Origin: Panulirus ornatus
Lineage: Eukaryota; Arthropoda; Malacostraca; Decapoda; Palinuridae
Direction of reading: 5' to 3'
NCBI RefSeq assembly: GCF_036320965.1
Contig: NC_092258.1
Location: 2,938,501 to 3,002,500, forward strand
DNA length: 64,000 bases
Part shown: positions 25,984-36,420 of the stretch, in pieces
Numbering within the stretch: position 1 is the first letter of the stretch
Layout: each line of letters begins with the position of its first letter
Notes under the pieces: generated by a model
What the model was told of the DNA's origin: nothing
Seen by the model: the letters and a program-made list of their open reading frames with translations, nothing else
Databases searched by the model: none
Made by a program: the position numbers and the translations under genes

Positions 25984-26591
25984 CTGCTGTTGTTGTTGTT
26001 GCTGCTGCTGCTGTGTGGGTTGTTGTGATTGCACTTGCTGGGCATGTGGGTTGGAGAGATTGCGGATGGCTTCAGCCTGGGAAGCCATGGCGTTGCGGAT
26101 GGTCTCGGCCTGCGAGGTGAGCGTGGACTTGACCAGCTCAGCCTGGCTCTGGCTGATCATGGCTCGCATGTTGTCGCTGGGCTGGGGGCGCATCTGGTTC
26201 ATGACGTCGTGGTGGCTGGTGATGGAGCGTAGGGCGTCCGTTGGGGACGGCATGCGCCCCAGCCCGCTCTCTAACTTTTCTGCGGGCGTCGACATCCGAG
26301 AGGAGGCATCACTCTGGGTGGACGGGGAAACTGCCATGGACATGGGCGCTGTTTGGTGCTGGGCGTGGTGTTGCATCTGGTGTGGCATACCCATACCCAT
26401 GCCCATACCCATACCCATGCCCATACCCATGCCCATGCCCATGTGGTTGCCCCCACCCTGGAGACCGACTTGGGCAAGGCCGAGGATACTCTCTCGCTCG
26501 CGCCGCTCTGCTGCGGCCCGGGAGAGGACGTATTGGGCAGCAAACTGATGTTTGGGGTCCATACGCATGTGTTCCATGTGGTTCAGCAACC
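25606..26591 (-). CDS. Zinc-finger gene, terminal coding exon (end of finger 5, QA-rich C-terminus, polyQ, stop)
   Basis: The acceptor GGTGTTGCAG is followed by G, giving a Gly codon with the previous exon. The exon completes finger 5 with LLNHMEHMRMDPKH. The next segment, FAAQYVLSRAAAERRERE, reads like a conserved helix. After it come a (Gly-Met)n run (about 26384-26443), a Ser/Thr-Pro-containing middle, a repeated Q-A-E-x-I/L-R-N motif around SQAETIRNAMASQAEAIRN, and 27 consecutive Gln (25933-26013, mixed CAG/CAA). A Pro/Leu/Gln-rich tail ends QQQSA and a TGA at 25606-25608. The exon contributes 328 residues. A polyQ/low-complexity C-terminus is typical of an activation or scaffold region. 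The long antisense frame with polycysteine over this exon is a shadow of the CAG repeats. Confidence 0.92.
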
Positions 26592-26610
26592 CTGCAACAC
26601 CAAGCAACAC

Positions 26611-26805
26611 ATTAAAATCACTAGTCATCTATCAACACATTAAAACCATTGCTCATCCATCAAAACATAAAAACCATTGCTCATCTATCAACACATTAAA
26701 CCAATGGTCATCTATCAACACATTAAACCCTTCTTTATCTATCATCACACCACTGGTCATCTATCAACACATTAAAACCATTGTTCATATCAACACATTC
26801 AACCA
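26611..26805 (+). repeat. ~27-bp minisatellite next to a splice acceptor
   Basis: CATCTATCAACACATTAAAA with CCATTGGT is repeated about seven times, starting about 20 bp into the large intron from the terminal exon's acceptor. Confidence 0.85.
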
Positions 26806-27055
26806 CAGTAACGATCAATCTAAACTTCATGTACAACGAATAGGAAATATACTAGATATTCAGGACCCTTACAAAATTGTTTGAAATATCTGTGTAAAAA
26901 TAACGTTTTAGTCACAAGGATATTCACCCATGGATAATGTCATGGTGAACATAAGAGGAAGAGCTGAATGGTGCAATACAGTCAGTAATACGTAGCCCAT
27001 AGCCAGGTGTTAAGACGGTGTGTGTGTGTGTGAGTGAGTGTGTATAGTCACCTTA

Positions 27056-27120
27056 AGAGTCGAGTGGATAACCCACCGGCCCGTTACTTGTTGGTCCCGA
27101 ATTCGAATCGCGTCGCCTTG
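27056..27120 (+). mobile_element. Possible tRNA-like SINE head before (AT)n
   Basis: GAGTCGAGTGGATAACCC resembles an A-box, and GAATTCGAATCGCG a weak B-box, about 40 bp apart. (AT)n follows directly, as is common for SINE tails. The match is weak. Confidence 0.3.
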
Positions 27121-27135
27121 CCGTCAATTCTATCC

Positions 27136-27138
<3 letters not shown>

Positions 27139-27207
<69 letters not shown>
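27139..27207. repeat. (AT)n microsatellite
   Basis: About 34 units, inside the zinc-finger gene's large intron. Confidence 0.98.
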
Positions 27208-27208
<1 letters not shown>

Positions 27209-28950
27209 TAGACTTCTAATAAGCGAAAAGTTGTTTCAATTATCGAGACATGGGCTGGTTTTTGAGGGGAGAAAGAGAAGAAAGATATCTAATTTCCACA
27301 AAAAAATGAGACAACTCTCGCACGTCAATCAACGACACCTCTCCCTAGTTTCTTACAGTTCCACTAATGTTCCTCGCCTATGACTCGAAGCCCGACCGCA
27401 TCGGTCTTTTACTGTTCTTAAAGGGCTTGTCATACCTACGCAGGTTATATCATGACACGTATTTCGCAAATTTTACGTCCGCTCTTAGTATCTTCCTGGC
27501 GGAAAATCAAACGTAAATTAAGGTTTAACCGAATTCTTGGTCGCTCTTCGTATGCATTTCCAGCTGCGGTGGTTCGTTTCATGAGCGAAAGTGGAGCATC
27601 AGGTGTTCCCTGAACTGCTCTGACTTATCTCCCATCATCGCCTCACACAACCGGTGCTGGGAAAGGTCCTTATTTCCCTTTCGCGTGACGCAAACTTATG
27701 TATTTTTTTTTTCTTCCTCCAAGTGTCCTACATGTGCGAGGAAGCGTCGGTCACACAATCACATCGAGTTCTTTGTGATGAACGGAGAAGAGGGGAACTG
27801 AGGGGGGCCACAACGTGGGTACATGGCAGCAGTCGCTTGGAATTCTCTAAATGGGACTTCTTCCTTTTACTGGGTTCTGCTTGCTATCACATTCCCTCTG
27901 CCTCGTCATGAAAGAGTCATGATATGTTTCTACCCTTTTTGCACCAAACCACAGAATGCCTTACAAGGTTTCATTAACCGTCACATCAAATTCTCTAAAT
28001 TGGTGTTGTCTCTTGCTTAGGGAAGTTTCTCCCGAGCAATTAGACATCCATACGCGTCATGATGATCACCCATCCGTACAGTCTCAACCAATTCCTCTTT
28101 CACATCTCCGATCTTCTCTTCGGCTACGGAAGACCGTCATGAGATTCGGTTCGCCCAGCCTTGGTTGAAGATATCGACAGTCAACCGTATAGTCTTGATG
28201 ATTTACCTTTCCGATTCCATTTTTGCTTTGACGCTCGCCTGACTTGGCTTCGATTTTAGCTTTTTTTCATTATGATTTTCAGCACGAAAGTGATGGAAAT
28301 CCCCACACTAAAAACGAGCTGATCCCTGTTCACTTCCTTGAGTTTCTGAATGTTCAGAGCCAGGCATATGTAGGAAGAGTAAATAAACTTATCAGGGAAA
28401 TATAATTTTGATGGGAGGCCTCTGTACGGCTGACAGTTTGGCCAGATGTCTACCGGTAATTTGGAACTTATATCATAACTACCATTGTTTCATGTTATTA
28501 TTCCCCAATAAACTCGTTATCTTACTCTAAACTACACACCTTTACTCCATTTTTTCTTTATTCTTAAAAGAATCACAACTAAAGGTCAACATAATATACT
28601 TGGCATCACACATCACTATGGCGGTTTGAATCCCCGTTCCGCCTCGCCTTTAAAACTCTTAGTAACACCCCAATTTGCCGCAATGAAATGACACTTTTAA
28701 GAAGCACTACATTCAGGAGCCGCAGTGGCGTCTCCACCTCCCTTTACCCCGACTTGTACCATAGGTCCGATGTGGCTGAAGGCTTCACGTACTTTCTTCA
28801 CACTCCTACCCCGGACTGTCTGCTTCTATGTGTTGACTTTCTGTTATCTATCAATAAATCTTAAAGGTAAGATTCATCCTGGCGTTCTAACTTTCACGGA
28901 CACCTTATCTACGTACGACATATCTGTTCTTGAACGTATACTCTTAAGGA

Positions 28951-29226
28951 AGAGACATTTCATTGTAAGTGTTGGAGGAAGTAAGACATATTATTGTAGG
29001 TGTTGGAGTAAGTACGACATGTTATTGTAAGTGTCGGAGGAAGTATGACATGTTATTGTGTCGGAGGAAGTAATATATGTTATTGTAAGTGTTGCAGGCA
29101 GCAAGATATGTTATTGTAAGTGTTGGAGGAAGTAAGACATGTTATTGTAAGTGTCGGAGGAAGTAAGACATTTTATTGTAAATGTTGGAGGAAGCAAGAC
29201 ATGTTATTGTAAGTGTTGGACGAATA
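28951..29226 (+). repeat. 31-bp minisatellite, ~9 copies
   Basis: Each unit contains GACATGTTATTGTAAGTGT followed by TGGAGGAAGTA. One copy has lost four bases. Intronic. Confidence 0.9.
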
Positions 29227-30609
29227 TTTGCAACTTCCGTCAACGTTCATGCGTTTGGGCCACCATCTGGAACAACGGGCCCTTCTTGCTCTTAAAACAT
29301 GCTCGGCTTCCTTGCCCAAAGACTGTAAACAAGGCTTTCCCTTTTTTCCATCTAACACGCACTGTGATTGGTCCATTCCACCTCCCAGCGAACCAACTGC
29401 GGCCAGGCTTGCAGCTTGAGGGAGGCGCAACTGCTCCGCTTTCGTGTGAAAATATTTTGAAAATAAAAGTGATGAAAATACTAAAGCAGGGTTTTATGTT
29501 TTTTTTCTTCTTGTGGGGAGAGAAAAAGTCGAGCCAGAAGGGTAGTTCTGTTTAGGGTATATCTCCCTTTTCCTCTCTCTCCCTCCCTCCCTCCCCTACC
29601 TTGAGTTCTGTCTAGGTTCATCCTCCCTTCCCCTCCCCTTCCTCACACACCCTACACACACGGGTCTGAACCTCCTGCATAAAGCGATCTTCGGATCCCG
29701 ATTGAACGCTGCAGCAGGAAAGGGTATAATAAAGAAAATCAAGAGTACACAAATATAATCAGGGCGAAGTAATTCTGGTGGTGGCAGCGGGTACCTGTGG
29801 CAGCGGGGTACCACGGCGCCCTCCGCACCGTCAACGCCTCTTGCAGCGTTTCTCCCATTTCCTTTTTTTAAGCGGTCGACACAACACAGGCGAAAGTATG
29901 CCCCAATCGAAGCCACGTCGGTTGAAACGTAAAAATGAATGAAAGAAAAATTATACGAGGGAGATTAATCTGACCTCCTCAGGTGTTCGGAGAGCCGACT
30001 GTAGGAGGTGGAAAGGTTATACGAAAAGGGGGAAAGACAAACGAAGAGGAAGAGAATTTCACAGCTTCGTTGTGCGAATTGAGGAGGAGGAGGAGGAGGC
30101 ATCATAAGTGTCAATCCTCGAGTGGCTGATCTTCCACATAGAAACTATGGGAAGCAGCAGCCGCTCACACGCCCAAGGATCCAGGTCTTAAGGGCTGGAG
30201 CACAGAGGCTGACAACCGAAAAGAACAGTAGATGGGATTATACCTGGAGGTGAGACACTCACGCACCACCATCATTCAGCCGTAAATAAACATTTTGGCC
30301 ATCACCACAACCTCCATGTGGACCAGGGAACCACACATGGTGATGCCGCCTCTCTCTCCATGTTCTTCGGGTATCGTTTCGGCATGAGCTGCCTGTGAAT
30401 ACCCCGAGTCTGCCATGGCTATGGCTTACACAGTAGTAACGCGTCACATGCGACACTCGATGCGTTACGAGGATGAAGTGCTTCACAGCTTGCAGTAGCA
30501 GGGGCTGTTAGTTCCAGCGTTACGGTGGTGGAGCGCGTCACAAGCTGTCGTCTCCGGCTGGAGTTCGCCGTCACAGTTCGAGCTGTGACGGTGATAATGT
30601 CGTATCCTA

Positions 30610-30690
30610 AGCCTACATATACTGTGAGGGAGGTATGGATACTGTGAGGGAAGGTACTGATACTGTGAGGGAGGTATACTGTAAGGAAAG
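30610..30690 (+). repeat. Short tandem repeat, ~3-4 copies
   Basis: GATACTGTGAGGGAGGTA recurs at about 22-bp spacing. Intronic. Confidence 0.8.
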
Positions 30691-31578
30691 GAAAAGAAAG
30701 TCTGGGCAGTGTAGATGAATCTACGTTTTCTTTAGCCCTGTAGCAGCACGTTTTCTTTGTTTATGGCCAATGACGTAGCGCATAGGCTCCACCCACATGC
30801 GTATGGGTCGACTTGGTATCTATAGGCTTAGGTCGTATCCACAGTGATAACTTCCCAAACTGATCTATAACCTAATAAAACCTTTTCTTTTTCACTTGTA
30901 GGCAAATGGAAGCTGTTTGCATGTACAGCTTCAGGTATTTGTGGTGTCTCTACTGAAATACATATACTTTACATTATCATATTTTTTTTGTCTGATCATT
31001 TAAGGGTATATCATTATCTCAGTTACTGATTCTGCTAAAGTTTTCATTGTTTTACGCACCATTAACTCTCTATCATAATGGGTTATCCACGGACACTTTT
31101 TTTCTTAAAAAGTACGTAGATAATCAACGATAAGTCGCATGCGAGATCTTATCTCTTTATCTTCTTCATAATCTTATCTTCAGCCTCTCAGCTACGCACT
31201 TAATGCAAGCGTGGGCTAATTCATTACAGGGATATGTTAACCTTAATGTTAAACCATTAATATCCTGTTAAACTACAAGCGATCCGATGAATTTCATCAT
31301 GTGACACTAACAAAGCGAAAAATCTTCATTTAAAAAAAAACTGAACTTGTGGTTGAAGGTGCTGTCTATCTCTCTAACGCGAACTCTTTATCCCAACCTT
31401 CAAAAGTTCTTTTCTTTTATTGTATCTGATATGAACTTTTCTCTGTTAACTTCTGCTGAGAAGTGATGGTCAAACTTCAGTCTGATGTCTAAAATCACGC
31501 CGCCACACCCCCCCCCCCCAAAAAAAAACCCTCAAAAGATATCGGACAAAATCGTTCAAAGTGAACGTTTTTAGGAGG

Positions 31579-31660
31579 CTTCAAAATCGAGCGAACGGGG
31601 TCGCTTTCTGAAAACGCTGCTTCAAAATCGAGCGAACGGGGTCGCTTTCTGAAAACGCTG
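31579..31660 (+). repeat. Perfect 41-bp direct duplication
   Basis: 31579-31619 and 31620-31660 are identical (each begins CTTCAAAATCGAGCGAACGG), which implies a recent event. Intronic. Confidence 0.95.
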
Positions 31661-31955
31661 CCTGCGTTCGAGGAATAAAATGTGGAAAATGATAACAAGC
31701 CTTGCGTTCCGGTTTTGTCTCTATCGGTTTCCAAGTGAACTCAAAACACGGGTTTTTTTTTTTTATTACACTCCCGTCAGGAGAGGAAGGCGGGCTACCC
31801 CCGCCGGCTCTGAATATCTATGAGGACATGATATCATGTTTTGCTGAGAATGGAAAACTAATTGTTCCATATTACACAGTTCCAGTGTTTTTGCGACTGT
31901 TCATAACGATATTCAAAAGTTTTCTAAAAAGACAAAACAACACACAAATAATATA

Positions 31956-31960
<5 letters not shown>

Positions 31961-31994
<34 letters not shown>
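31961..31994. repeat. (AT)n microsatellite
   Basis: 17 units with an ATATA-rich lead-in. Confidence 0.95.
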
Positions 31995-31997
<3 letters not shown>

Positions 31998-32504
31998 TCC
32001 GCCTACTTTGGACTCACTGTAGCGCAGCCTTGAGGCTGGAGGAGCCCCACATACAGGCGTCCTGAGGTTATAAAGTTACACATATAATGAAAAACCACAA
32101 CGGTATCATCTCGTTAACAATTCGGGATACACGACGTGGGGAGGCAATCTGGACTATGATTTCCAGATATGAATAAAAAAGTTGGACATCTATTTTTGAA
32201 TAATTATTCTCGGGCCCCATATAACCAGTGGGCACAGTAAAGTTTCTACAGTGGCTGGCACATACCCGGACCCCTGATGCTTTCCCCCAACACGAAACAC
32301 AACAGTGTTGTGAGGGTACATTACGGTGCTGTGCTGAAACCGTGGTGCAATGATAAGTATGATGAGAGTGTGGCAGAAAACTGTGTTCTATGCTGAAGAC
32401 ACAGCATAGCTGCAGCTTGAGCCGAGTTCAGCATACAGTGAGGCAAGCTATGTTGTGTGCTTAAGACAGGACGGGACACTATGGACGCTTGGCTACGATG
32501 CATC

Positions 32505-32600
32505 ACGGTATGAGCTTTGAGCACGACTGTACGACCCTTGGGTACAGTGGCCGTCCTGTTCAAGGGTCGTGCCGTCGTCTTCAAGGGTCGTACCGTGGTA
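32505..32600 (+). repeat. Inverted minisatellite family, copy 2 (short)
   Basis: Left: GAGCACGACTGTACGACCC then TTGGGTACAGTGGCC. Right, reversed: TTCAAGGGTCGTGCCGTCGT and CAAGGGTCGTACCGTGG. The palindromic centre seen at 40.25 kb is absent. Intronic to the zinc-finger gene. Confidence 0.75.
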
Positions 32601-32628
32601 AATTCACTGTAAACAATGATTAATACCT

Positions 32629-32974
32629 AACTAACAACGGGGTAAACTACGAGGCAGACAAACAACGGGGGTAAACTATGAGGCAGACCCAAACAATGGG
32701 GGTAAACAACTATGAGCAGACTAACAACGGGTAAAACTATAGCAGACTAACAATGGGTAAACTATGAGCACAACAAAAACAACGGGGGTAAACTATGAGG
32801 CAGACAAACAACGGGGTAAACTATGAGGCAGACAAACAACGGGGTAAACTATGAGGCAGACTAACAACGGGGTAAACTATGAGGCAGACTAACAACGGGG
32901 TAAACTATGAGGAGGAGTATCAACGGGGTAAACTACGAGGCAGACTAACAACGGGGTAAACTATGAGGCAGACT
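32629..32974 (+). repeat. ~28-bp minisatellite, ~12 copies
   Basis: GACTAACAACGGGGTAAACT plus ATGAGGCA is repeated with small indels, starting about 30 bp after the previous element. Intronic. Confidence 0.92.
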
Positions 32975-33993
32975 ATAGTGTAATGTGACAATAAACTCCC
33001 ACATGGCTTGCTGCGGCAGAAAACCCCTACCCTACCGCCGTTATCTGAAATAATATCCGTTCGTTACTTTCCAGTGTGGGGCTTTTTTTTTTCTCTCTTT
33101 TGTTCTTATTCTTTTCCACGCCATTGAGACGAGATAGAATGGAAAACCCTGGACGACCGATGCTGGATTCCCACGAGAACGCGTTAGAATCTAACACCGT
33201 TTACGAGGTACCAAACTGTATCATGAAATATTCTATCAATACTGCAAAGCTCTACTGGAAAGAGTTACGTTCTAACAATACGCTACTCAAGTCTCATAAG
33301 GAGGATTTACGTTCCAATGCTACTTCTGAAGTACTATTGTCAGGTATTATGGTTTTCTCGGGCAAAGGTGTGAGTTTTCTCTTGAAATTCAGATATCAAA
33401 CTGATGCTCGGCTGTCTACATGTGAAAAGATGCTAATATCTCCGGGTCTTTGGAACTCAGAAGCCGTAAAGGAAGTCACAGCAACATGTCGTCTGACATA
33501 TCTATGGATATGTGTCTAGGGAGGCGACAGGTGTGTAAGGTCGGTGTGTGGAGGTATGGTGTGTGACCTGAAGCCTCAGATTACCACAATACATGTGAAG
33601 TGTGTGACCTGCAACATCAGGGCACCGGATACAGGTGGTGTGGGGCGTGTGACCTCAGGTATCAGGTCAATAGGCAGAGGAGTGTACTGTGTGGTCTAAG
33701 TAAAAAAAAAAAACCTCTCCATAAACGAGGACATCTGGCCACTACAGAGGCCACTAAGGAAATATCTGACCACTGACCTAAGCGGGCACAAAGTATCAAA
33801 GAAAACTGGAAGGAAATAATTCTCCTCAACTACTTCCGACAAAATCTCCAGGAAAATAATTTTCCTCTTCATGAGGAAGACTTCGTCGGCGGAAGTACCA
33901 GAGAAGGATGAATTTCCTAGCTCTTGCTATCCACGGGTTTACTCTCGCTACCTCCTTACCCGTTCGTCGTTCTGGATAACACTAGGGACTGAC

Positions 33994-34161
33994 CTGACTC
34001 GTGGGTGAAGACGGCGTGGCAGACGGAGCAGGGCCACATCCTGAGGGAGGAGGTGAACTGCGAGGTTTCCGGGTGGCAGGCCAGGTGCTTGCGGAGGCTG
34101 CCCTCATTCACGTAGTGCTTGCCACAGACGGGACACGAGTGCGACGCTGTGCGACGCTTGG
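33994..34161 (-). CDS. Zinc-finger gene, third visible exon (finger 4, start of finger 5)
   Basis: The acceptor TCGTTGTTGCAG precedes CCAAGCG; with the preceding G this restores an Ala codon (phase 1). The donor is GAGTCAG|GTCAGT, leaving phase 1. The 168-bp exon encodes AKRRTASHS, a basic stretch next to the fourth finger (C-x2-C-x12-H-x3-H, CPVC ... RKHLACH). The linker PETSQFTSSLRMWP follows, then the cysteine half of finger 5 (CSVCHAVFTHES). Finger 5 is therefore cut by the large downstream intron. The frame stays open only about ten codons past the donor, in intron sequence with no similarity to the fingers. Confidence 0.93.
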
Positions 34162-34700
34162 CTGCAACAACGACGACAAACATCAGGGACCAAACTCGAA
34201 AAAAGTTTCTATAAAATCTCTACCGACATTAAACACTTAGACAAAAACATATATATATATATGGTATTCTACTACTATTAGTTCCTATGATATATCATAC
34301 ATCACTGTCATAGCCTTTTACATGTTAGTTATCTGCTAAATAACTCCTAATGTAACATACAAATCAAGACAACTTTTAAAGCACTACGCTACATCTTCTG
34401 AGGGGGGGTCATAGCAAGTGCCACCGTCAGTGCACGGATCTCACTGTGCCCTCAAATGTATGGATGTTCTTGGATTTGACGGGTGAACATACATGGCTAA
34501 TATTCGACACAATAATGAGCTCTGAACATCCGAGGCGCTATCATCCTCGTGCGCCAGCCTAATGCTGTCCACACGCTGCTGGGTGTTGATAAAGGACGAC
34601 TGGTCGCAGTTGACGACGGAGTCTGTGCCGCCCCGAGTATGTTAAGGCACGACACGTGGAAGCAAGAGACAGAGAGAAGACGATAATGCTGCTAACTAAC
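34162..34700 (-). other. Zinc-finger gene intron (539 bp)
   Basis: The borders are GTTAGT and TTGCAG on the minus strand. The content is AT-rich, with a short (AT)n at about 34250-34262. I see nothing coding in it. Confidence 0.85.
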
Positions 34701-34830
34701 CTGCGACTCCGGAGGCGTTAGGGTCCCTGTGCGTATACTTCATGTGTTCCATTAGCTGCTCGCCGTTCATGAACAGTTTCTGGCACTGTGGACAGTTGAC
34801 TGCGTTGGGTCCGCCGACGAGGGCTGCGTG
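34701..34830 (-). CDS. Zinc-finger gene, second visible exon (end of finger 2, finger 3)
   Basis: The acceptor TTGTCTTCTAG precedes CAC (His), which completes finger 2 in phase 0. The donor is GTCGCAG|GTTAGT, leaving phase 1. The exon is 130 bp. It encodes HAALVGGPNAVN, then a C-x2-C-x12-H-x4-H finger (CPQC ... EHMKYTH), then RDPNASGVA. It is below the usual ORF-length cutoff and was found by reading splice signals between the two longer exons. Its phase fits both neighbours exactly, which is strong evidence that it is real. The spacing from finger 2 to finger 3 is longer than a standard linker, so these fingers may not read contiguous DNA triplets. Confidence 0.92.
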
Positions 34831-35936
34831 CTAGAAGACAAAAGAGGGGGGAACACACAGGTGAGACTAACTATCCACAGGTCACCAAGCCTCTCACCAT
34901 AACGCTCACCAAGCATCTCATCACTGGCACGCCTGGAGGACCCAACTCCCTACCCAACACCCCCGCGCCACTGATAATGACCAGACCGCTCCACACACAC
35001 ACATACACACCAGTCTTGTGCTGGCTGAGCCCGACCAAGTCAGCTGGACACCACCACCAGCAGTGAACATGAGATACATAGGAATGCTCTCAGCCTACTG
35101 GATGTGGGTGCGGTCTGTTCAAAAGCAGTCGGAGAGATGGCTCTACCAGGACACAACCTCCGTCGCCTCTCAGGTGAGAGGGACGGAGTTGGGGTCATGT
35201 GACAGAGCCCTACTCTACAATCTCTTTCTTCCTCACACTCCTCATTCAAGAGATGCAGTACCTAAGTCATGCATTATATAAGTGTAGACACAATACCTCA
35301 AATTACACAGTTCAGCAGTACTTGAGAGGTTGGTGGGAGAGGATTGGCAGGGGGAGGCTGGGGGGGTAGAGGGGAGGTGAACAAGATATATATCACCTCT
35401 TGAGTCAAACTGTAAACATTACTATGCAGATGGAGGTAATTTGCCTTCAAACATGATTGATAGCACCTGGTGTTCTCTTTTTTTTTTTTTTTGAGAGAGA
35501 GAGATGTCATGACCCCAGGCCTATGATATGACTTAATCCTATAATATGGTAACTGCTATAATGTCAGTGTCACATTCTCTTGACACCTAGCCCCGCCCAC
35601 TTGCGTGATGACACCAAGAGCTGACGAAGACGGAGGAGCCGTCTTAAAAGGGGAGGAAGGAGTGACGTTTTCGGACTCAGGGAGTGGGGAGGCGCGGCGC
35701 GAGGAGGAAGGGGGCGGCCGGAGAGATACACACACCCCACAACACCCCCACAACGCACGCACGCGCCCCTCCCCTAGTCCTCTGAAGACGTTTTGCGGGG
35801 GGACTACAACTGGGCGTGACTGAGCACTGGCGAGAGATTGTGAGACATGAGACTGGTGAAGATCAGGCCTCACCCCCCAGCAGCCTCTTCTCCTCTTGCC
35901 TAAAATCCCACCCGGCGCTCCGTCCTGGGCCTCTAC
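34831..35936 (-). other. Zinc-finger gene intron (1106 bp)
   Basis: The borders are GTAGAG and TTCTAG on the minus strand. The interior holds GC-rich DNA near 35.6-35.9 kb, a T-run at 35479-35492 and no exon-like finger sequence. The reading frame from the upstream exon stays open through part of it, so a translation of this stretch would be intron read-through, not protein. Confidence 0.85.
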
Positions 35937-36121
35937 CTTGGATGTATGAGTCCTAAGCGAACTCTCGGTGGCGAACCCCTTGCCGCAGATGTTACAGTGG
36001 AACGGCCGGTTCTTCATCCTCTCCAGCTGGGCGTCGTGGTTACGCAGGTGCTGTTGGAGGTTCGACAGCTGGATGAAGGCGCGGCCGCACTCCGGAAGGT
36101 GGCACTTGTACGGCCGTTCAC
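35937..36121 (-). CDS. Zinc-finger gene, first visible exon (fingers 1 and most of 2)
   Basis: The acceptor is a pyrimidine-rich tract ending CCCAACAG before the exon; the donor is AAG|GTAGAG. The exon enters in phase 1 inside the classic linker: a Gly codon split as G|GT, then ERPYKC. Finger 1 is C-x4-C-x12-H-x3-H with a [12 protein letters not shown] helix. After the spacer [11 protein letters not shown], finger 2 is C-x2-C-x12-H, and its final His is supplied by the next exon (HTSK|H). The extra two residues between the cysteines of finger 1 match one finger of the ZNF384/lin-29 group. The exon implies at least one finger-coding exon upstream, because HTG-E/R-P linkers join adjacent fingers. 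Open frame on both sides of the exon is intron, including (AT)n and (AC)n tracts. Confidence 0.93.
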
Positions 36122-36268
36122 CTGTTGGGAGGAGCAGAGAGGAGGTGTAGGAGGGGTCAGCGTTATGTGTGCTCTCGTTATCAAGAAGGAAAGATAGAGG
36201 GACACTCGGTAACTTACATGGTCTCACCAAGGAGAGGAGAGAGTGGGAGGGGGGGGGGGGCAACGTTA

Positions 36269-36277
<9 letters not shown>

Positions 36278-36363
<86 letters not shown>

Positions 36364-36374
36364 CTTTTTTTTTT
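36278..36374. repeat. Compound (AC)n-(AT)n-(T)n microsatellite
   Basis: (AC)n at 36278-36302, (AT)n at 36304-36348, then T-runs to 36374. The T-run is probably the inverted poly(A) tail of the LINE end that follows. Confidence 0.95.
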
Positions 36375-36420
36375 ATACTTTGTCGCTGTCTCCCGCGTTT
36401 GCGAGGTAGCGCACACATTT
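36349..36420 (-). mobile_element. LINE 3'-end fragment with poly(A) tail
   Basis: The minus strand reads GCGCTACCTCGCAAACGCGG, then GAGACAGCGACAAAGTATA and a long A-tract. The same end, diverged, closes the LINE relics at 2.01-2.04 kb and 47.26-47.30 kb. It is a severely 5'-truncated insertion, as target-primed reverse transcription produces. Confidence 0.7.

Larger units (their letters stand above)
26592..33993 (-). other. Zinc-finger gene large intron (7402 bp)
   Basis: The borders are GTCAGT and GTTGCAG on the minus strand. It interrupts finger 5. It contains several minisatellites (26.6, 29.0, 30.6, 31.6 and 32.6 kb), (AT)n at 27.1 and 31.96 kb, a tRNA-like SINE candidate at 27.06 kb and one copy of the inverted minisatellite family at 32.5 kb. 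A 147-codon plus-strand frame at 33076-33519 shows no family I recognise. Confidence 0.85.
25606..36121 (-). other. Gene span: C2H2 zinc-finger transcription factor, 5'-partial, four exons
   Basis: Four minus-strand exons join through three introns of about 1106, 539 and 7402 bp. All introns have GT...AG borders, and their phases are 0, 1 and 1. The joined product is about 489 residues with five C2H2 fingers, so it is inferred to be a nuclear DNA-binding regulator. The fingers resemble the lin-29/rotund/squeeze/ZNF384-type families (QLSNLQQH finger). The segment after the last finger recalls, from memory only, the arthropod datilografo-type proteins. I leave the symbol empty because I cannot run a search. 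The 5' end, promoter and start codon are outside what I can identify. The introns are loaded with tandem repeats. Confidence 0.88.

Noticed and set aside
25676..26548. 290-codon plus frame with a polycysteine run
   Set aside because: It is the antisense shadow of the CAG/CAA polyglutamine exon.
33076..33519. 147-codon plus frame inside the large intron
   Set aside because: No recognised family, a low-complexity Phe-rich start and no splice or promoter evidence. Left as possible chance ORF.
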